Shown here: positions 16,730 to 25,120 of the stretch, one piece after another | Numbering within the stretch: position 1 is the stretch's first letter | Layout of the letters: every line of letters starts with the position of its first letter | Assembly: GCF_916619195.1 (NCBI RefSeq) | Contig: NZ_CAKAKL010000001.1 | Location: forward strand, 558,001 to 622,000 | Source of the DNA: Inquilinus sp. Marseille-Q2685 | GTDB lineage: Bacteria; Pseudomonadota; Alphaproteobacteria; DSM-16000; Inquilinaceae | Direction of reading: 5' to 3' | DNA: 64,000 nt | Notes under the pieces: model-generated | The model's input: the letters and a program-made list of their open reading frames with translations, nothing else | The model's database searches: none | Told to the model about the DNA's origin: nothing | Translations under genes and position numbers: made by a program

Positions 16730-17824
16730 ATGCTCCGCTCTCCCACCCTCTATGCCTATATCGTGCGGCAGTTCCTGTTCTGGTTCCTGGCCGTGCTGCT
16801 GGTGCTGAGCGGCGTGATCGCGGTGTTCGAGTTCGTCGAGTTCGTGCGCCAGGTCAGCTCCATCCCCGAGCTGCCGGTCAGCCTGGCCTTCACCCTGGCC
16901 GCCTTCAAGCTGCCCAGCGACGTCGAGATCCTGTTCCACTTCGCCGTGCTGATCGCGGCGATGGTGACCTTCTGGCGCATGACCCGCAGCCGCGAGCTGG
17001 TGGTGGCGCGCGCCGCCGGCCTGTCGGCCTGGCAGTTCCTGGCCCCGGTGATCGCCGCGGCGATGGTGCTGGGCGTGGTCAAGATCACCGTCGTCAACCC
17101 GATCTCGGCGGCGATGTACAGCCGCTTCGAGCGCCTGGACCTCGATTTCCTGGGCGGCACCGGCGACGTCATGAAGGTGGCCAAGACGGGCTTCTGGCTG
17201 CGCCAGAAGGACGAGGGCGGAATCGTCGTCATCCATGCCGAGAAGGTCGGCAGCAACGGCGACGAGCTGCAGAACGCGATGTTCCTGCTGCTGAACCCGG
17301 ACGAGACGTATCGCGGCCGGATCGACGCGGCGAGCGCCCATCTGCAGGACGGCAAATGGGTGATCGACGATGCCTGGGTCATGGACGGCAGCCAGCCGGC
17401 GCAGCACGTCGACACCACCTCGATCCCGAGCAACCTGACCCGCAACGGGATCCAGGAGCGGTTCGCCTCGCAGCAGACCATCTCGTTCTGGGACCTGCCG
17501 GACTATATCCGCAACCTCGAGGCCACCGGCTTCTCGTCGACCCGCTACCGCATCGCCTACCAGGGGCTGCTGTCGCAGCCGCTGCTGATGGCGGCGATGA
17601 TCCTGGTCGCCGCGGCCTTCAGCCTGCGGCCGGGGCGCCGGGTCGACACCGTGCTGATGATCGTCGGCGCCATCGTCACGGGCTTCTCGATCTTCGTGCT
17701 CGGCGACATCGTGGCGGCGCTCGGCCGGGCCGGAACCCTGCCGGTGCCGATGGCCGCCTGGGCCACCTCCTGCGTCGCCCTGCTGTTCGGCGCCGCCGCG
17801 CTGCTCCATCTCGAGGATGGCTGA
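16730..17824 (+). CDS. lptG: LPS export ABC transporter permease LptG
   Basis: A 364-residue inner-membrane permease of the LptF/LptG family: membrane helices at about 11-34, 62-85 and 100-120, a periplasmic beta-jellyroll region (about 125-275), then three C-terminal helices (about 280-360). The FWRMTRSRELVVARAAG segment after helix 2 and the GFWLRQ strand point to LptG rather than LptF. It should work with LptF and LptB to drive lipopolysaccharide export. Its usual partner lptF is not upstream; the neighbour there is divergent pepA. Confidence 0.87.
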   Translation: MLRSPTLYAYIVRQFLFWFLAVLLVLSGVIAVFEFVEFVRQVSSIPELPVSLAFTLAAFKLPSDVEILFHFAVLIAAMVTFWRMTRSRELVVARAAGLSAWQFLAPVIAAAMVLGVVKITVVNPISAAMYSRFERLDLDFLGGTGDVMKVAKTGFWLRQKDEGGIVVIHAEKVGSNGDELQNAMFLLLNPDETYRGRIDAASAHLQDGKWVIDDAWVMDGSQPAQHVDTTSIPSNLTRNGIQERFASQQTISFWDLPDYIRNLEATGFSSTRYRIAYQGLLSQPLLMAAMILVAAAFSLRPGRRVDTVLMIVGAIVTGFSIFVLGDIVAALGRAGTLPVPMAAWATSCVALLFGAAALLHLEDG

Positions 17825-17923
17825 GCCTGCCATGCGCCCGCGGGTTCCGGCCGCTTTTGCCTTGAGTCGGCCAAAGTCACGTGCTGTATCTGCGCCTTTC
17901 AACAGCGAGGCCGTGTCGCCCTC

Positions 17924-19216
17924 ATGATCCGTCGTCTGTCGGCCCCGATCGTCGCCCTGGTCCTGGCGATCACCTCCCTCGTCGCTCCTGCCGCCGTGGC
18001 GCAGACCCGCCCTGCCCCGGCCTCAGCCGTCGGCAAGATCGCCGCGGTGGTCAATGACGACGTGATCACCGTGGCCGACCTGCAGATGCGCCTGCGCCTG
18101 GCGCTGATGAGCAGCGGCCTGCCGGCGACGCCGGACGCCCAGCAGCGGATGCTGCCCCAGGTGCTGCGTCTGCTGATCGACGAGAAGCTGCAGGGCCAGG
18201 AGGCCAAGCGCGCCGGCATCAGCGTTCCGGCCCAGGACGTGGACCGGGCGCTGGCGGCGATCGCCGGCCAGAACCGGATGTCGACGCAGCAGCTGTTCAC
18301 GATGCTGAAATCCACCGGCGTGCCGCAGAGCGCGCTGGAGGACCAGGTGCGCTCCCAGCTGGCCTGGCGCCAGCTGATCCAGCGACGCTTCGTCTCCCAG
18401 GTCGAGGTCTCCGACACCCAGGTCGACGAGGTGGTCGAGCGGCTGAAGGCCAACCAGGGCAAGCCGCAGTTTCTCGTCGCCTCGATCTTCCTCGCGGTCG
18501 ACCAGGATGCGGGCGAGGGCCAGGTCAAGGCCCTGGCCGACCGCCTGGTCTCGGAGATCCGCCGCGGCGCCCCCTTCCCGGCCGTGGCCCGCCAGTTCAG
18601 CCAGGCGGCCGGGGCCCAGAACGGCGGCGACATGGGATGGGTCCTGGCCGGCCAGTTGGAGCCCGCGCTCGACCAGGTGCTCGGCACCATGCAGCAGGGC
18701 CAGGTGTCGGACCCGATCCGCACCCTCGGCGGCTACAATATCCTGCTCCTGCGCGACAAGCGGCTGGTCAACGCCAACACCGCGGCCGGCGTCAAGGTCC
18801 GGCTGAACCAGATCGTCGTGCCGGTGCCGCCGACCGCGCCGGCCAACCGGGTGCAGACCGTGGTGGCGCAGATGCGCAAGGACTTCTCCGGCGTCAACGG
18901 CTGCGAGGCGTTCCGCGCCAAGGCCAAGGAGCTGGGCGTGACGGCCAATCCGGATCTGGGCGACGTGCTGCTCAGCCGCCTGCCCGACGGCATGCGCCAG
19001 GTGGCCAGCGCTTTGCCCGACGGCCAGGTCAGTTCGCCCATCCGCGGGCCGGACGGCGTCGCCGTGATGATGATCTGCTCACGCCAGGATGCCGGCGGCG
19101 ACGGCGTCGATCGCGACCAGATCCGGTCCGGCCTGGCCGAGCAGAAGCTGGACATGATGCAGCGCCGGCTGCTGCGCGACCTGCGCGGCAACGCCTATAT
19201 CGACATCCGGCTCTGA
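17924..19216 (+). CDS. surA: Periplasmic chaperone/peptidyl-prolyl isomerase SurA
   Basis: A 430-residue exported protein: signal peptide at about 1-26 (cleavage near AVA-QT), SurA N-terminal domain (about 37-170, starting KIAAVVNDDVITVADLQ), one clear parvulin domain (about 173-280, with FPAVARQFSQ and GGDMGWV) and a second, degenerate one (about 290-400). It helps fold outer-membrane proteins. It lies 99 bases after lptG; lptD, usually between them, is absent. The stop codon is followed directly by rsmA. Confidence 0.9.
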   Translation: MIRRLSAPIVALVLAITSLVAPAAVAQTRPAPASAVGKIAAVVNDDVITVADLQMRLRLALMSSGLPATPDAQQRMLPQVLRLLIDEKLQGQEAKRAGISVPAQDVDRALAAIAGQNRMSTQQLFTMLKSTGVPQSALEDQVRSQLAWRQLIQRRFVSQVEVSDTQVDEVVERLKANQGKPQFLVASIFLAVDQDAGEGQVKALADRLVSEIRRGAPFPAVARQFSQAAGAQNGGDMGWVLAGQLEPALDQVLGTMQQGQVSDPIRTLGGYNILLLRDKRLVNANTAAGVKVRLNQIVVPVPPTAPANRVQTVVAQMRKDFSGVNGCEAFRAKAKELGVTANPDLGDVLLSRLPDGMRQVASALPDGQVSSPIRGPDGVAVMMICSRQDAGGDGVDRDQIRSGLAEQKLDMMQRRLLRDLRGNAYIDIRL

Positions 19217-19218
19217 CC

Positions 19219-20076
19219 CTGTCGGACGACACGCTCCGCGACGCGATCGCCGCCCTGCCCCCGCTGCGCGACGTGATCGCGCGGCACGATCTGGCGGCGA
19301 AGAAGTCGCTCGGGCAGAACTTCCTGCTCGACCTCAACGTCACCGCCCGGATCGTGCGGGAGGCCGGCGACCTCTCCGGCGCGCATGTGGTCGAGATCGG
19401 GCCGGGCCCGGGCGGGCTGACCCGGGCGCTGCTGGCCTCCGCCGCCGGCAGCGTCACGGTGGTCGAGCGCGACCGGCGCTTCCGGCCGGCGCTCGAGGAG
19501 CTGGCGGCGGTCGCCGGCGGCAAGCTGCGGATCGTCGAGGCGGATGCGCTGGACACCGATATCCCGGCGCTGGTGCCGGCGCCGCGCGCGGTGGTCGCCA
19601 ACCTGCCCTACAACGTGGCGACGCCGCTTCTGATCGGCTGGCTGCGCCGGATCGACGAGTTCCGGTCGCTGACGCTGATGTTCCAGAAGGAGGTGGCGGA
19701 CCGTCTGGTCGCCGGCCCCCGCAGCGGCGCCTACGGCCGGCTGTCGGTGATCGCCCAGTGGCGGGCCGAGGTCGACCCGCTGCTGACCCTGCCGGCCCGC
19801 GCCTTCACGCCGCCGCCCAAGGTCGATTCGACCGTGGTCCGGCTGCGGCCGCGCCGGGACCGCGAGGACGTGCCCTTCGCAGCGATGGAGACGGTGACGG
19901 CCGCCGCCTTCGGCCAGCGCCGCAAGATGCTGCGCGCCAGCCTGCGCAGCCTGGGCGAGGCCGAGGCGCTGCTGGCCGAGGCCGGCCTGCCGCCGACCGC
20001 GCGGGCCGAGGAGATCGACATCGCCGGCTTCGTCCGCCTGGCCCGGGCGGTGGCGGCCCAGCCGGCGAAAGGCTGA
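19219..20076 (+). CDS. rsmA: 16S rRNA dimethyladenosine transferase
   Basis: RsmA (KsgA) dimethylates two adjacent adenines near the 3' end of 16S rRNA using SAM. Motifs: SLGQNFLLD, SAM loop EIGPGPGGLT and catalytic NLPYN. No ATG, GTG or TTG lies between the surA stop and the conserved LPPLRDVIARH region; the first canonical start is GTG 19273, which would remove the conserved LPPLRD. I therefore chose CTG 19219, two bases after the surA stop, giving 285 residues. This start is an inference. The pdxA gene that often lies between surA and rsmA is missing. Confidence 0.88.
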   Translation: MSDDTLRDAIAALPPLRDVIARHDLAAKKSLGQNFLLDLNVTARIVREAGDLSGAHVVEIGPGPGGLTRALLASAAGSVTVVERDRRFRPALEELAAVAGGKLRIVEADALDTDIPALVPAPRAVVANLPYNVATPLLIGWLRRIDEFRSLTLMFQKEVADRLVAGPRSGAYGRLSVIAQWRAEVDPLLTLPARAFTPPPKVDSTVVRLRPRRDREDVPFAAMETVTAAAFGQRRKMLRASLRSLGEAEALLAEAGLPPTARAEEIDIAGFVRLARAVAAQPAKG

Positions 20077-20174
20077 AGCGGGCTGGATCGGCCATCCATG
20101 GCCGGACCGGACGCCGGAATCCAGCCTGCAGGCCGGGACCACGATCGCAGTAGTATTATCGGCTGCGCTCGTTC

Positions 20175-20816
20175 ATGTTATGTTCCATGGACGCGACGCA
20201 GACCGATCAGGCACCGGAGGCCGCGCCCGCTCTTCAGGAGGAGCGGACGGCACGGCATCTGCGCATGCTGGCCCGGGCGGCGGACGTCCATATGGAGATC
20301 ATCGAGGCCACCCGCACGGAAGCGGTGGAGGCGCCGCAGCCCGGGGTCGACTATGGCCAGCGGATCGCCGTCGTCACCCGGTCGCTGCGTCTGACCCTGC
20401 TGCTGGAGGACAAGCTGTCGCGGCAGGCGGAGGAGAAGCGCAAGGCGGCGGCGCAGCGGGAGGCGGCGCAGGAGGACTGGCACGGGCTGCGGGTGCAGCT
20501 GGCGATGATGGCGGCAGCCTATGAGGTGTCCGGGGACGGCGAGGAGGCCGACCGCCGTGAAGCCGAGATGCATGAGCGGCTGGAGCGGCCGGAGGTGGTG
20601 GAATTCATCGAGGCCAGCCGGCCGGAGGCGGTGGCGGCGTTGTGCCGGCGCTGGGGCTACCCGGTGCGGGTGGAGCAGTGGCTGGAGATGGCCGACGAGG
20701 CGATGGAGGAGCTCGGCTTCCTGCCGCCGCAGGGCGGCGAGGACGCCGCGGATCCGCCCGAGCCCCGCCCGGCTGCTGCTCCCGGCCGCAGACCCAGAGC
20801 ACCGGACACGGGATGA
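20175..20816 (+). CDS. Hypothetical protein with a charged coiled-coil region
   Basis: 213 residues, not recognised. The middle (about 75-102) is highly charged and helical (LLLEDKLSRQAEEKRKAAAQ), likely a coiled coil. Two similar short segments occur, IIEATRTEAVEA near 41-52 and FIEASRPEAVAA near 138-149, which suggests an internal duplication. The tail is Pro/Ala/Arg-rich. No signal peptide or membrane span. ATG 20187 (MDATQ) is an alternative start. It is monocistronic between rsmA and a hairpin region facing gmk. Codon use is like that of its neighbours, so it is probably a real gene. Confidence 0.6.
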   Translation: MLCSMDATQTDQAPEAAPALQEERTARHLRMLARAADVHMEIIEATRTEAVEAPQPGVDYGQRIAVVTRSLRLTLLLEDKLSRQAEEKRKAAAQREAAQEDWHGLRVQLAMMAAAYEVSGDGEEADRREAEMHERLERPEVVEFIEASRPEAVAALCRRWGYPVRVEQWLEMADEAMEELGFLPPQGGEDAADPPEPRPAAAPGRRPRAPDTG

Positions 20817-20823
20817 CCGCGTC

Positions 20824-20950
20824 GGTTGGGTTCGCCCGTGGCGAACCCGACATCCCGCCGCCGTCGCGGCCCCATGATCCTGTTGGGTTCGCGTGCCGCG
20901 AACCCAGCCTACGAAATCCGGTTCCTCTCGCCTCTCCCGCCCCGCGGGAG
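20824..20950. repeat. Tandem palindromic hairpins between convergent genes
   Basis: Two related hairpins, GGGTTCGCC-CGT-GGCGAACCC at 20828-20848 and GGGTTCGCG-TGC-CGCGAACCC at 20885-20905, share the GTTGGGTTCGC core and differ in compensating bases. A third GC-rich stem (CTCCCGC/GCGGGAG) follows near 20934-20950. They occupy the gap between the hypothetical gene and gmk and could end transcription from both sides. They look like REP-type dispersed elements. Confidence 0.7.
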
Positions 20951-21012
20951 GGGCCGGAGGCGCTCGCCATCCTGTCAGGCCATGATGCGACCGGACCTCA
21001 ATTCGTCTCGCT

Positions 21013-21648
21013 CTAAAGCCTCGCCTGCAGCGAGCGGACGAAGTCCGGCAGGCCGGTCTGGCGGCTGCGGCGCAGCCGTTCCGCCGCCAGGATCGCCTGC
21101 ACCTGGGCGATGCTGGCGTCGAGATCCCGGTTGACGATCACGTAGTCGTATTCCGGCCAGTGGCTCATCTCGTCCGCCGCCTTGGCCATGCGGCCGGCGA
21201 TCACCTCGTCGCTGTCCTGGGCGCGGGCGCGCAGGCGTTCCTCCAGTGCCTCCACCGTCGGCGGCAGCACGAAGACGCTGACCAGGTCGGTCCGCGCCTT
21301 CTGCGCCAGTTGCTGCGTGCCCTGCCAGTCGATGTCGAAGATCACGTCGCGGCCGGCATTCAGCGCCGCCTCGACCGGCGCGCGCGGCGTGCCGTAGCCG
21401 TTGCCGAAGACCTTGGCGCGTTCGAGCAGCTCGTCATTGGCGACCATGGCGTCATAAGCCGCCTGGTCGATGAAATGGTAATGCGTGCCGTCGATCTCGC
21501 CCGGCCGCTGGGCGCGGGTGGTGACCGAGACGGAGATCGTCAGGTTCGGGTCCTGCGCCAGCACGGCCCGGGTGATCGAGGTCTTCCCCGCCCCCGAGGG
21601 CGAGGACAGGACGAGCATGAGCCCGCGTCGGGCAATCTCTGTGGTCAT
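21013..21648 (-). CDS. gmk: Guanylate kinase
   Basis: A 211-residue enzyme that phosphorylates GMP to GDP with ATP. The P-loop SPSGAGKTS lies at about 16-24. The GMP-binding region includes SVTTRAQRPGEIDGTHYHF, and the FDIDWQGTQQL strand follows. The start at 21648 overlaps the yicC stop by 4 bases, the yicC-gmk order usual in alphaproteobacteria. Confidence 0.94.
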   Translation of the reverse strand: MTTEIARRGLMLVLSSPSGAGKTSITRAVLAQDPNLTISVSVTTRAQRPGEIDGTHYHFIDQAAYDAMVANDELLERAKVFGNGYGTPRAPVEAALNAGRDVIFDIDWQGTQQLAQKARTDLVSVFVLPPTVEALEERLRARAQDSDEVIAGRMAKAADEMSHWPEYDYVIVNRDLDASIAQVQAILAAERLRRSRQTGLPDFVRSLQARL

Positions 21649-22547
21649 TCGATGTTCTGGATCTGCTCGCGGAACTGTTCGATCACGGCCTTGAGGTCGA
21701 GGCCGATCCGGGTCAGCGCCACATCCGCCGCCTTCGAGCACAGCGTGTTGGCTTCCCGGTTGAACTCCTGGCACAGGAAATCGAGCCGGCGCCCGACGCC
21801 GCTGCCGGCGGCGAGCAGGCCGCGCGCCTGGCCGATATGGGCGTCGAGGCGGTCCAGCTCCTCGCGCACGTCGCAGCGGCCGACCAGCACCGCCACCTCC
21901 TGCGCCAGCCGGTCCTCGGCCAGGGGCGGCCGGGCCTCCAGCAGCAGGTCGAGCTGGGCCTTGAGCCGCGCCTTCAGCGCCTCCGGCTGGGCGGCGGCGG
22001 AGGCGCGGGCCTGACCGACGAGCTCGGCGATATGGTCGATCTGGCCGGCCAGCACGTCGCGCAGGCGGCCCCCCTCCTCCAGCCGCGTCGCCAGCAGGTC
22101 GTCGAGCAGCGGCGCGATCGCCGCCCCGGCCTCGGCCTCGACGGCGCTGTTCAGATCGGCCGAGGCGGCATCGCCGTTCTCGACCACGCCACGGACGCCG
22201 AGCAGCGCGTCGACCTGCACCGGCGCGCTGTCGCCGTTCACCTCGCGCACCAGCGCGATCAGCTGGTCCAGCACCTCGCGGTTGATGCGCAGCTGCGGCG
22301 CCGCCTCGCTGCGGCCGAGCGACAGGTTGAGGGTGACGTTGCCGCGGCGGAAGCGCTTGGCCAGCTCGATCCGCGCGGCGGCCTCCAGCCGCTCGAAACC
22401 GGCCGGCGTGCGCAGGCGCAGGTCCAGCGACTTGCCGTTGACGCTGCGCGCTTCCCACACCCAGGACACGCCTTCGACGCCGCCTTCCCTGCGGGCGAAG
22501 CCGGTCATGCTGGAAAGCTGGGCCGAGGCGGTCTTATCCTGAGTCAT
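21645..22547 (-). CDS. yicC: YicC family endoribonuclease/stress protein
   Basis: About 300 residues. The N-terminal domain begins SSMTGFARREG and contains WEARSVNGKSLDLRLR; the C-terminal DUF1732 domain contains the GRRLDFLCQEFNREANTLCSKA signature, ending at the KAVIEQFREQIQN helix. YicC proteins have been linked to RNA degradation. The start at 22547 is the first ATG after the divergent SDR gene; the inner ATG 22508 (MTGFARR) is also possible. Cotranscribed with gmk. Confidence 0.9.
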   Translation of the reverse strand: MTQDKTASAQLSSMTGFARREGGVEGVSWVWEARSVNGKSLDLRLRTPAGFERLEAAARIELAKRFRRGNVTLNLSLGRSEAAPQLRINREVLDQLIALVREVNGDSAPVQVDALLGVRGVVENGDAASADLNSAVEAEAGAAIAPLLDDLLATRLEEGGRLRDVLAGQIDHIAELVGQARASAAAQPEALKARLKAQLDLLLEARPPLAEDRLAQEVAVLVGRCDVREELDRLDAHIGQARGLLAAGSGVGRRLDFLCQEFNREANTLCSKAADVALTRIGLDLKAVIEQFREQIQNIE

Positions 22548-22592
22548 AGCGGGCTTATAGCGGTCGCCCGGATCGCCAACAAGGAGAACACC

Positions 22593-23351
22593 ATGGCGGG
22601 ACCGGCCGCGATCCTGATCACAGGCGCCTCGAGCGGGCTCGGCGCCGCGCTGGCCAAGGGCTATGCCGCGCCCGGCGTGCGGCTGGTGCTGTTCGGTCGC
22701 GATACGGCCCGGCTGGAGACGGTGGCCGGGGCGGCCCGCGCCCTCGGCGCTTCGGTGGAGACGGTGGCAGTCGACGTCACAGACCGGACGGCAATGGCGG
22801 CGGCGGTGGTCGCGGCCGACGACGCCGGGCCGCTCGACCTCGTCATCGCCAATGCCGGTGTCGCCCCGGGCGGGGCCGAGGGCGCCGACGCGGCGACGAA
22901 GGCCCGCCGGATCCTGGCGGTCAATCTCGACGGCGTCCTCAACACCGTCGACCCGATCCGTCCGCGCATGGCGGCGCGCGGCTCCGGGCAGATCGCGCTG
23001 ATGAGCTCCCTGGCCGGATTCCGCGGCTTTCCCGGCATGGGGCCGTATGCGGCCTCGAAGGCCGCGGTGCGGGTCCATGGCGAGGCGCTCCGGGTCGAGC
23101 TGCGGCCGCGCGGCGTCCGGGTCTCGGTGATCTGCCCCGGCTTCGTGCGCACGCCGATGACCGACGGCGCCCCTTTCCCGATGCCGATGCTGATGGAGGT
23201 CGAGGACGCGGCGGCGGCGATCCGGCGCGGCCTGGAACGCAGCCGGCCGCTGATCGCCTTCCCCTGGCCGATCCATGCCGGCTCGCGGCTGCTGGCCGCC
23301 TTGCCGACCGCCTGGGCCGATGCGCTCATCCGCCGTTTCGTGCGGGTGTGA
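22593..23351 (+). CDS. SDR family NAD(P)-dependent oxidoreductase
   Basis: A 252-residue classical short-chain dehydrogenase: cofactor loop TGASSGLG (about 10-17), NAG motif in IANAGVA and the catalytic Tyr-Lys of YAASK, with a Ser in MSSLAG. An AAGGAGA box lies 5 bases before the ATG. The C-terminal end (WPIHAGSRLLAALP) resembles membrane-associating SDRs. Substrate unknown. Divergent from yicC with a 45-base gap, placed between yicC and pssA. Confidence 0.85.
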   Translation: MAGPAAILITGASSGLGAALAKGYAAPGVRLVLFGRDTARLETVAGAARALGASVETVAVDVTDRTAMAAAVVAADDAGPLDLVIANAGVAPGGAEGADAATKARRILAVNLDGVLNTVDPIRPRMAARGSGQIALMSSLAGFRGFPGMGPYAASKAAVRVHGEALRVELRPRGVRVSVICPGFVRTPMTDGAPFPMPMLMEVEDAAAAIRRGLERSRPLIAFPWPIHAGSRLLAALPTAWADALIRRFVRV

Positions 23352-23418
23352 CTGCCGTCACGGTGCGCTCACGCCGGATCGGGCATGGTCGCACCATGCA
23401 GTCAGAAAGCACGACACC

Positions 23419-23547
23419 ATGCATCTGATCCACGACGACGACGATACCGACAGCCCGTTCGACCTGGTCCGCGAGATCGTGACCATCGTCGGCTGGGTCG
23501 CGACCACCTTCGCCCTGCTGCTGGTCGCCTACGCCGCGTTCGGCTGA
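23419..23547 (+). CDS. Small single-span membrane protein (putative)
   Basis: A 42-residue open frame: an acidic head (HLIHDDDDTDSPFD) followed by one membrane helix ([19 protein letters not shown]). Such small proteins are often missed. The ribosome-binding site is weak (AGAAAG), and the 3' end overlaps the convergent pssA by 19 bases. Function unknown; it may be spurious. Confidence 0.4.
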   Translation: MHLIHDDDDTDSPFDLVREIVTIVGWVATTFALLLVAYAAFG

Positions 23548-24407
23548 TCCGGCCGGTCGGGGGGCTGTTGCGCCGAAGCGGCAGCCGGCGCCTCCTCGTC
23601 CAGATCCCCCATCATCAGCGCGGCCTGGCGCTTGAGATGCGCGTAGCGCCGGATGCTGAAGAAGATGCTGCCGACATAGATCAGGCCGAGCGCGACCAGC
23701 GTCGGCCAGGTGGCGGTGACCAGCAGCGTGGCCACCAGCCCGACCCCGACCAGCACCGGCACGATGTATTCCTGCGGGATCCGCACCACCTTCATCGAGA
23801 AGGTCGGAATCCGGCTGACCAGCAGCAGCGCGACGAAGACGGTCCACAGCCCGACCAGCAGCGGCGCCGCCCAGAAGCCGGACGAGAACTCGAAGCTGAT
23901 CATCAGCGGCATCAGGATCAGAATGGCGCCCGCGGGCACCGGCACGCCGGTGAAGTAGTTGTAGGCGAAGGGCGGCAGGGTGGTGTCGTCCAGCGCCGTG
24001 TTGAAGCGCGCCAGGCGCAGCGCGGCGCAGACGGCGTAGGCCATGACCGCCAGCCAGCCCAGGCTGCCGGCATCCTGCATCATCCAGAGATAGAGGATGA
24101 TCGCCGGGCTGACGCCGAAACTGACGATGTCGGCCAGGCTGTCCAGCTCGGCCCCGAACTTGCTCGACCCGCGCAGCAGCCGGGCGACGCGGCCGTCCAG
24201 CCCGTCCAGCACCGCGGCCACCAGGATCGCCGTCACCGCCTGCTCCCAGCGCTCATGCACGGCGTAGCGGATCGCGGTCAGCCCGGCGCACAGCGCCAGC
24301 GTGGTCAGGATGTTCGGCAGCAGCCGGTTGATCGTCAGGCCGCGGATGCGGACGACCGGGCGGCGGCGGAAGGGCCGCGGGCCTCGCCGGTGCTCGGGCT
24401 TCATCAT
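23529..24407 (-). CDS. pssA: CDP-diacylglycerol-serine O-phosphatidyltransferase
   Basis: A 292-residue integral membrane CDP-alcohol transferase that makes phosphatidylserine. Signature: [12 protein letters not shown] with the downstream G, D and D ([11 protein letters not shown]). About eight helices follow, and the tail is Ala/Pro-rich. It overlaps psd by 4 bases; the two enzymes make phosphatidylethanolamine in sequence. This is the membrane (type II) form of the enzyme, as expected next to a short psd. Confidence 0.92.
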   Translation of the reverse strand: MMKPEHRRGPRPFRRRPVVRIRGLTINRLLPNILTTLALCAGLTAIRYAVHERWEQAVTAILVAAVLDGLDGRVARLLRGSSKFGAELDSLADIVSFGVSPAIILYLWMMQDAGSLGWLAVMAYAVCAALRLARFNTALDDTTLPPFAYNYFTGVPVPAGAILILMPLMISFEFSSGFWAAPLLVGLWTVFVALLLVSRIPTFSMKVVRIPQEYIVPVLVGVGLVATLLVTATWPTLVALGLIYVGSIFFSIRRYAHLKRQAALMMGDLDEEAPAAASAQQPPDRPDQPNAA

Positions 24408-25120
24408 CGCGCGACGGCGACCGGGTTGGCGACGGCCGCGGCCGCCAGGTCGGCCAGCACGGTCTCGCCGCCGACCATGGTCTGGCCGACCGAGACCAGC
24501 GGCTCAACCCCGTCCGGCAGGTAGATGTCGGTCCGGCTGCCGAAGCGGATCAGCCCGTAGGTCTCGCCCGCCACCACGGGCTGGCCGGGCGACAGGTCGC
24601 AGATGATGCGCCGGGCCACCAGGCCCGCGATCTGGACAAAGACCAGGATCCGCCCGTCCGGCAGGCGCAGCGAGACGGCGCAGCGCTCGTTCTCCTCGCT
24701 GGCCTTCTCCAGATTGGCGTTCAGGAACTTGCCCGGCCGGTATTTCACGTCGACCACCGCCCCGTCGGCCGGGACCCGGTTCACATGCACATTGAAGACG
24801 TTGAGGAAGATGCTGACCCGGGTCAGCGGCCGGTTGCCGAGGCCGAGTTCCGCCGGAGGCACCGCCTGCACCAGCATCTGCACCACGCCGTCGGCCGGCG
24901 CCACCACCAGATCAGGCCGGGTCGGCGTCACCCGCGGCGGATGGCGGAAGAAGTAGATGCACCAGGCGGTCGCCAGCACGCCGAGCCAGCCCAGGGGCTC
25001 CCAGATCAGGAACAGGATCACCGTGACCACGGCGAACACGCCGATGAACGGGTAGCCGGCCGGATGGATCGGCACCAGGACCCCGCGGATCGTATGCAGA
25101 AGATGGGGGTCGTCGTTCAA
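24404..25120 (-). CDS. psd: Phosphatidylserine decarboxylase proenzyme
   Basis: A 238-residue short-form PSD that decarboxylates phosphatidylserine to phosphatidylethanolamine. The self-cleavage site is the Gly-Ser of RFGSRTD, which gives the pyruvoyl group; a membrane-anchoring hydrophobic region (about 17-50) and the [11 protein letters not shown] motif are present. I chose a TTG start at 25120 because TTG overlaps the mltG stop as TTGA and the protein then begins [20 protein letters not shown], as the family does; the ATG at 25192 lies deep in mltG. Confidence 0.9.
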   Translation of the reverse strand: MNDDPHLLHTIRGVLVPIHPAGYPFIGVFAVVTVILFLIWEPLGWLGVLATAWCIYFFRHPPRVTPTRPDLVVAPADGVVQMLVQAVPPAELGLGNRPLTRVSIFLNVFNVHVNRVPADGAVVDVKYRPGKFLNANLEKASEENERCAVSLRLPDGRILVFVQIAGLVARRIICDLSPGQPVVAGETYGLIRFGSRTDIYLPDGVEPLVSVGQTMVGGETVLADLAAAAVANPVAVAR

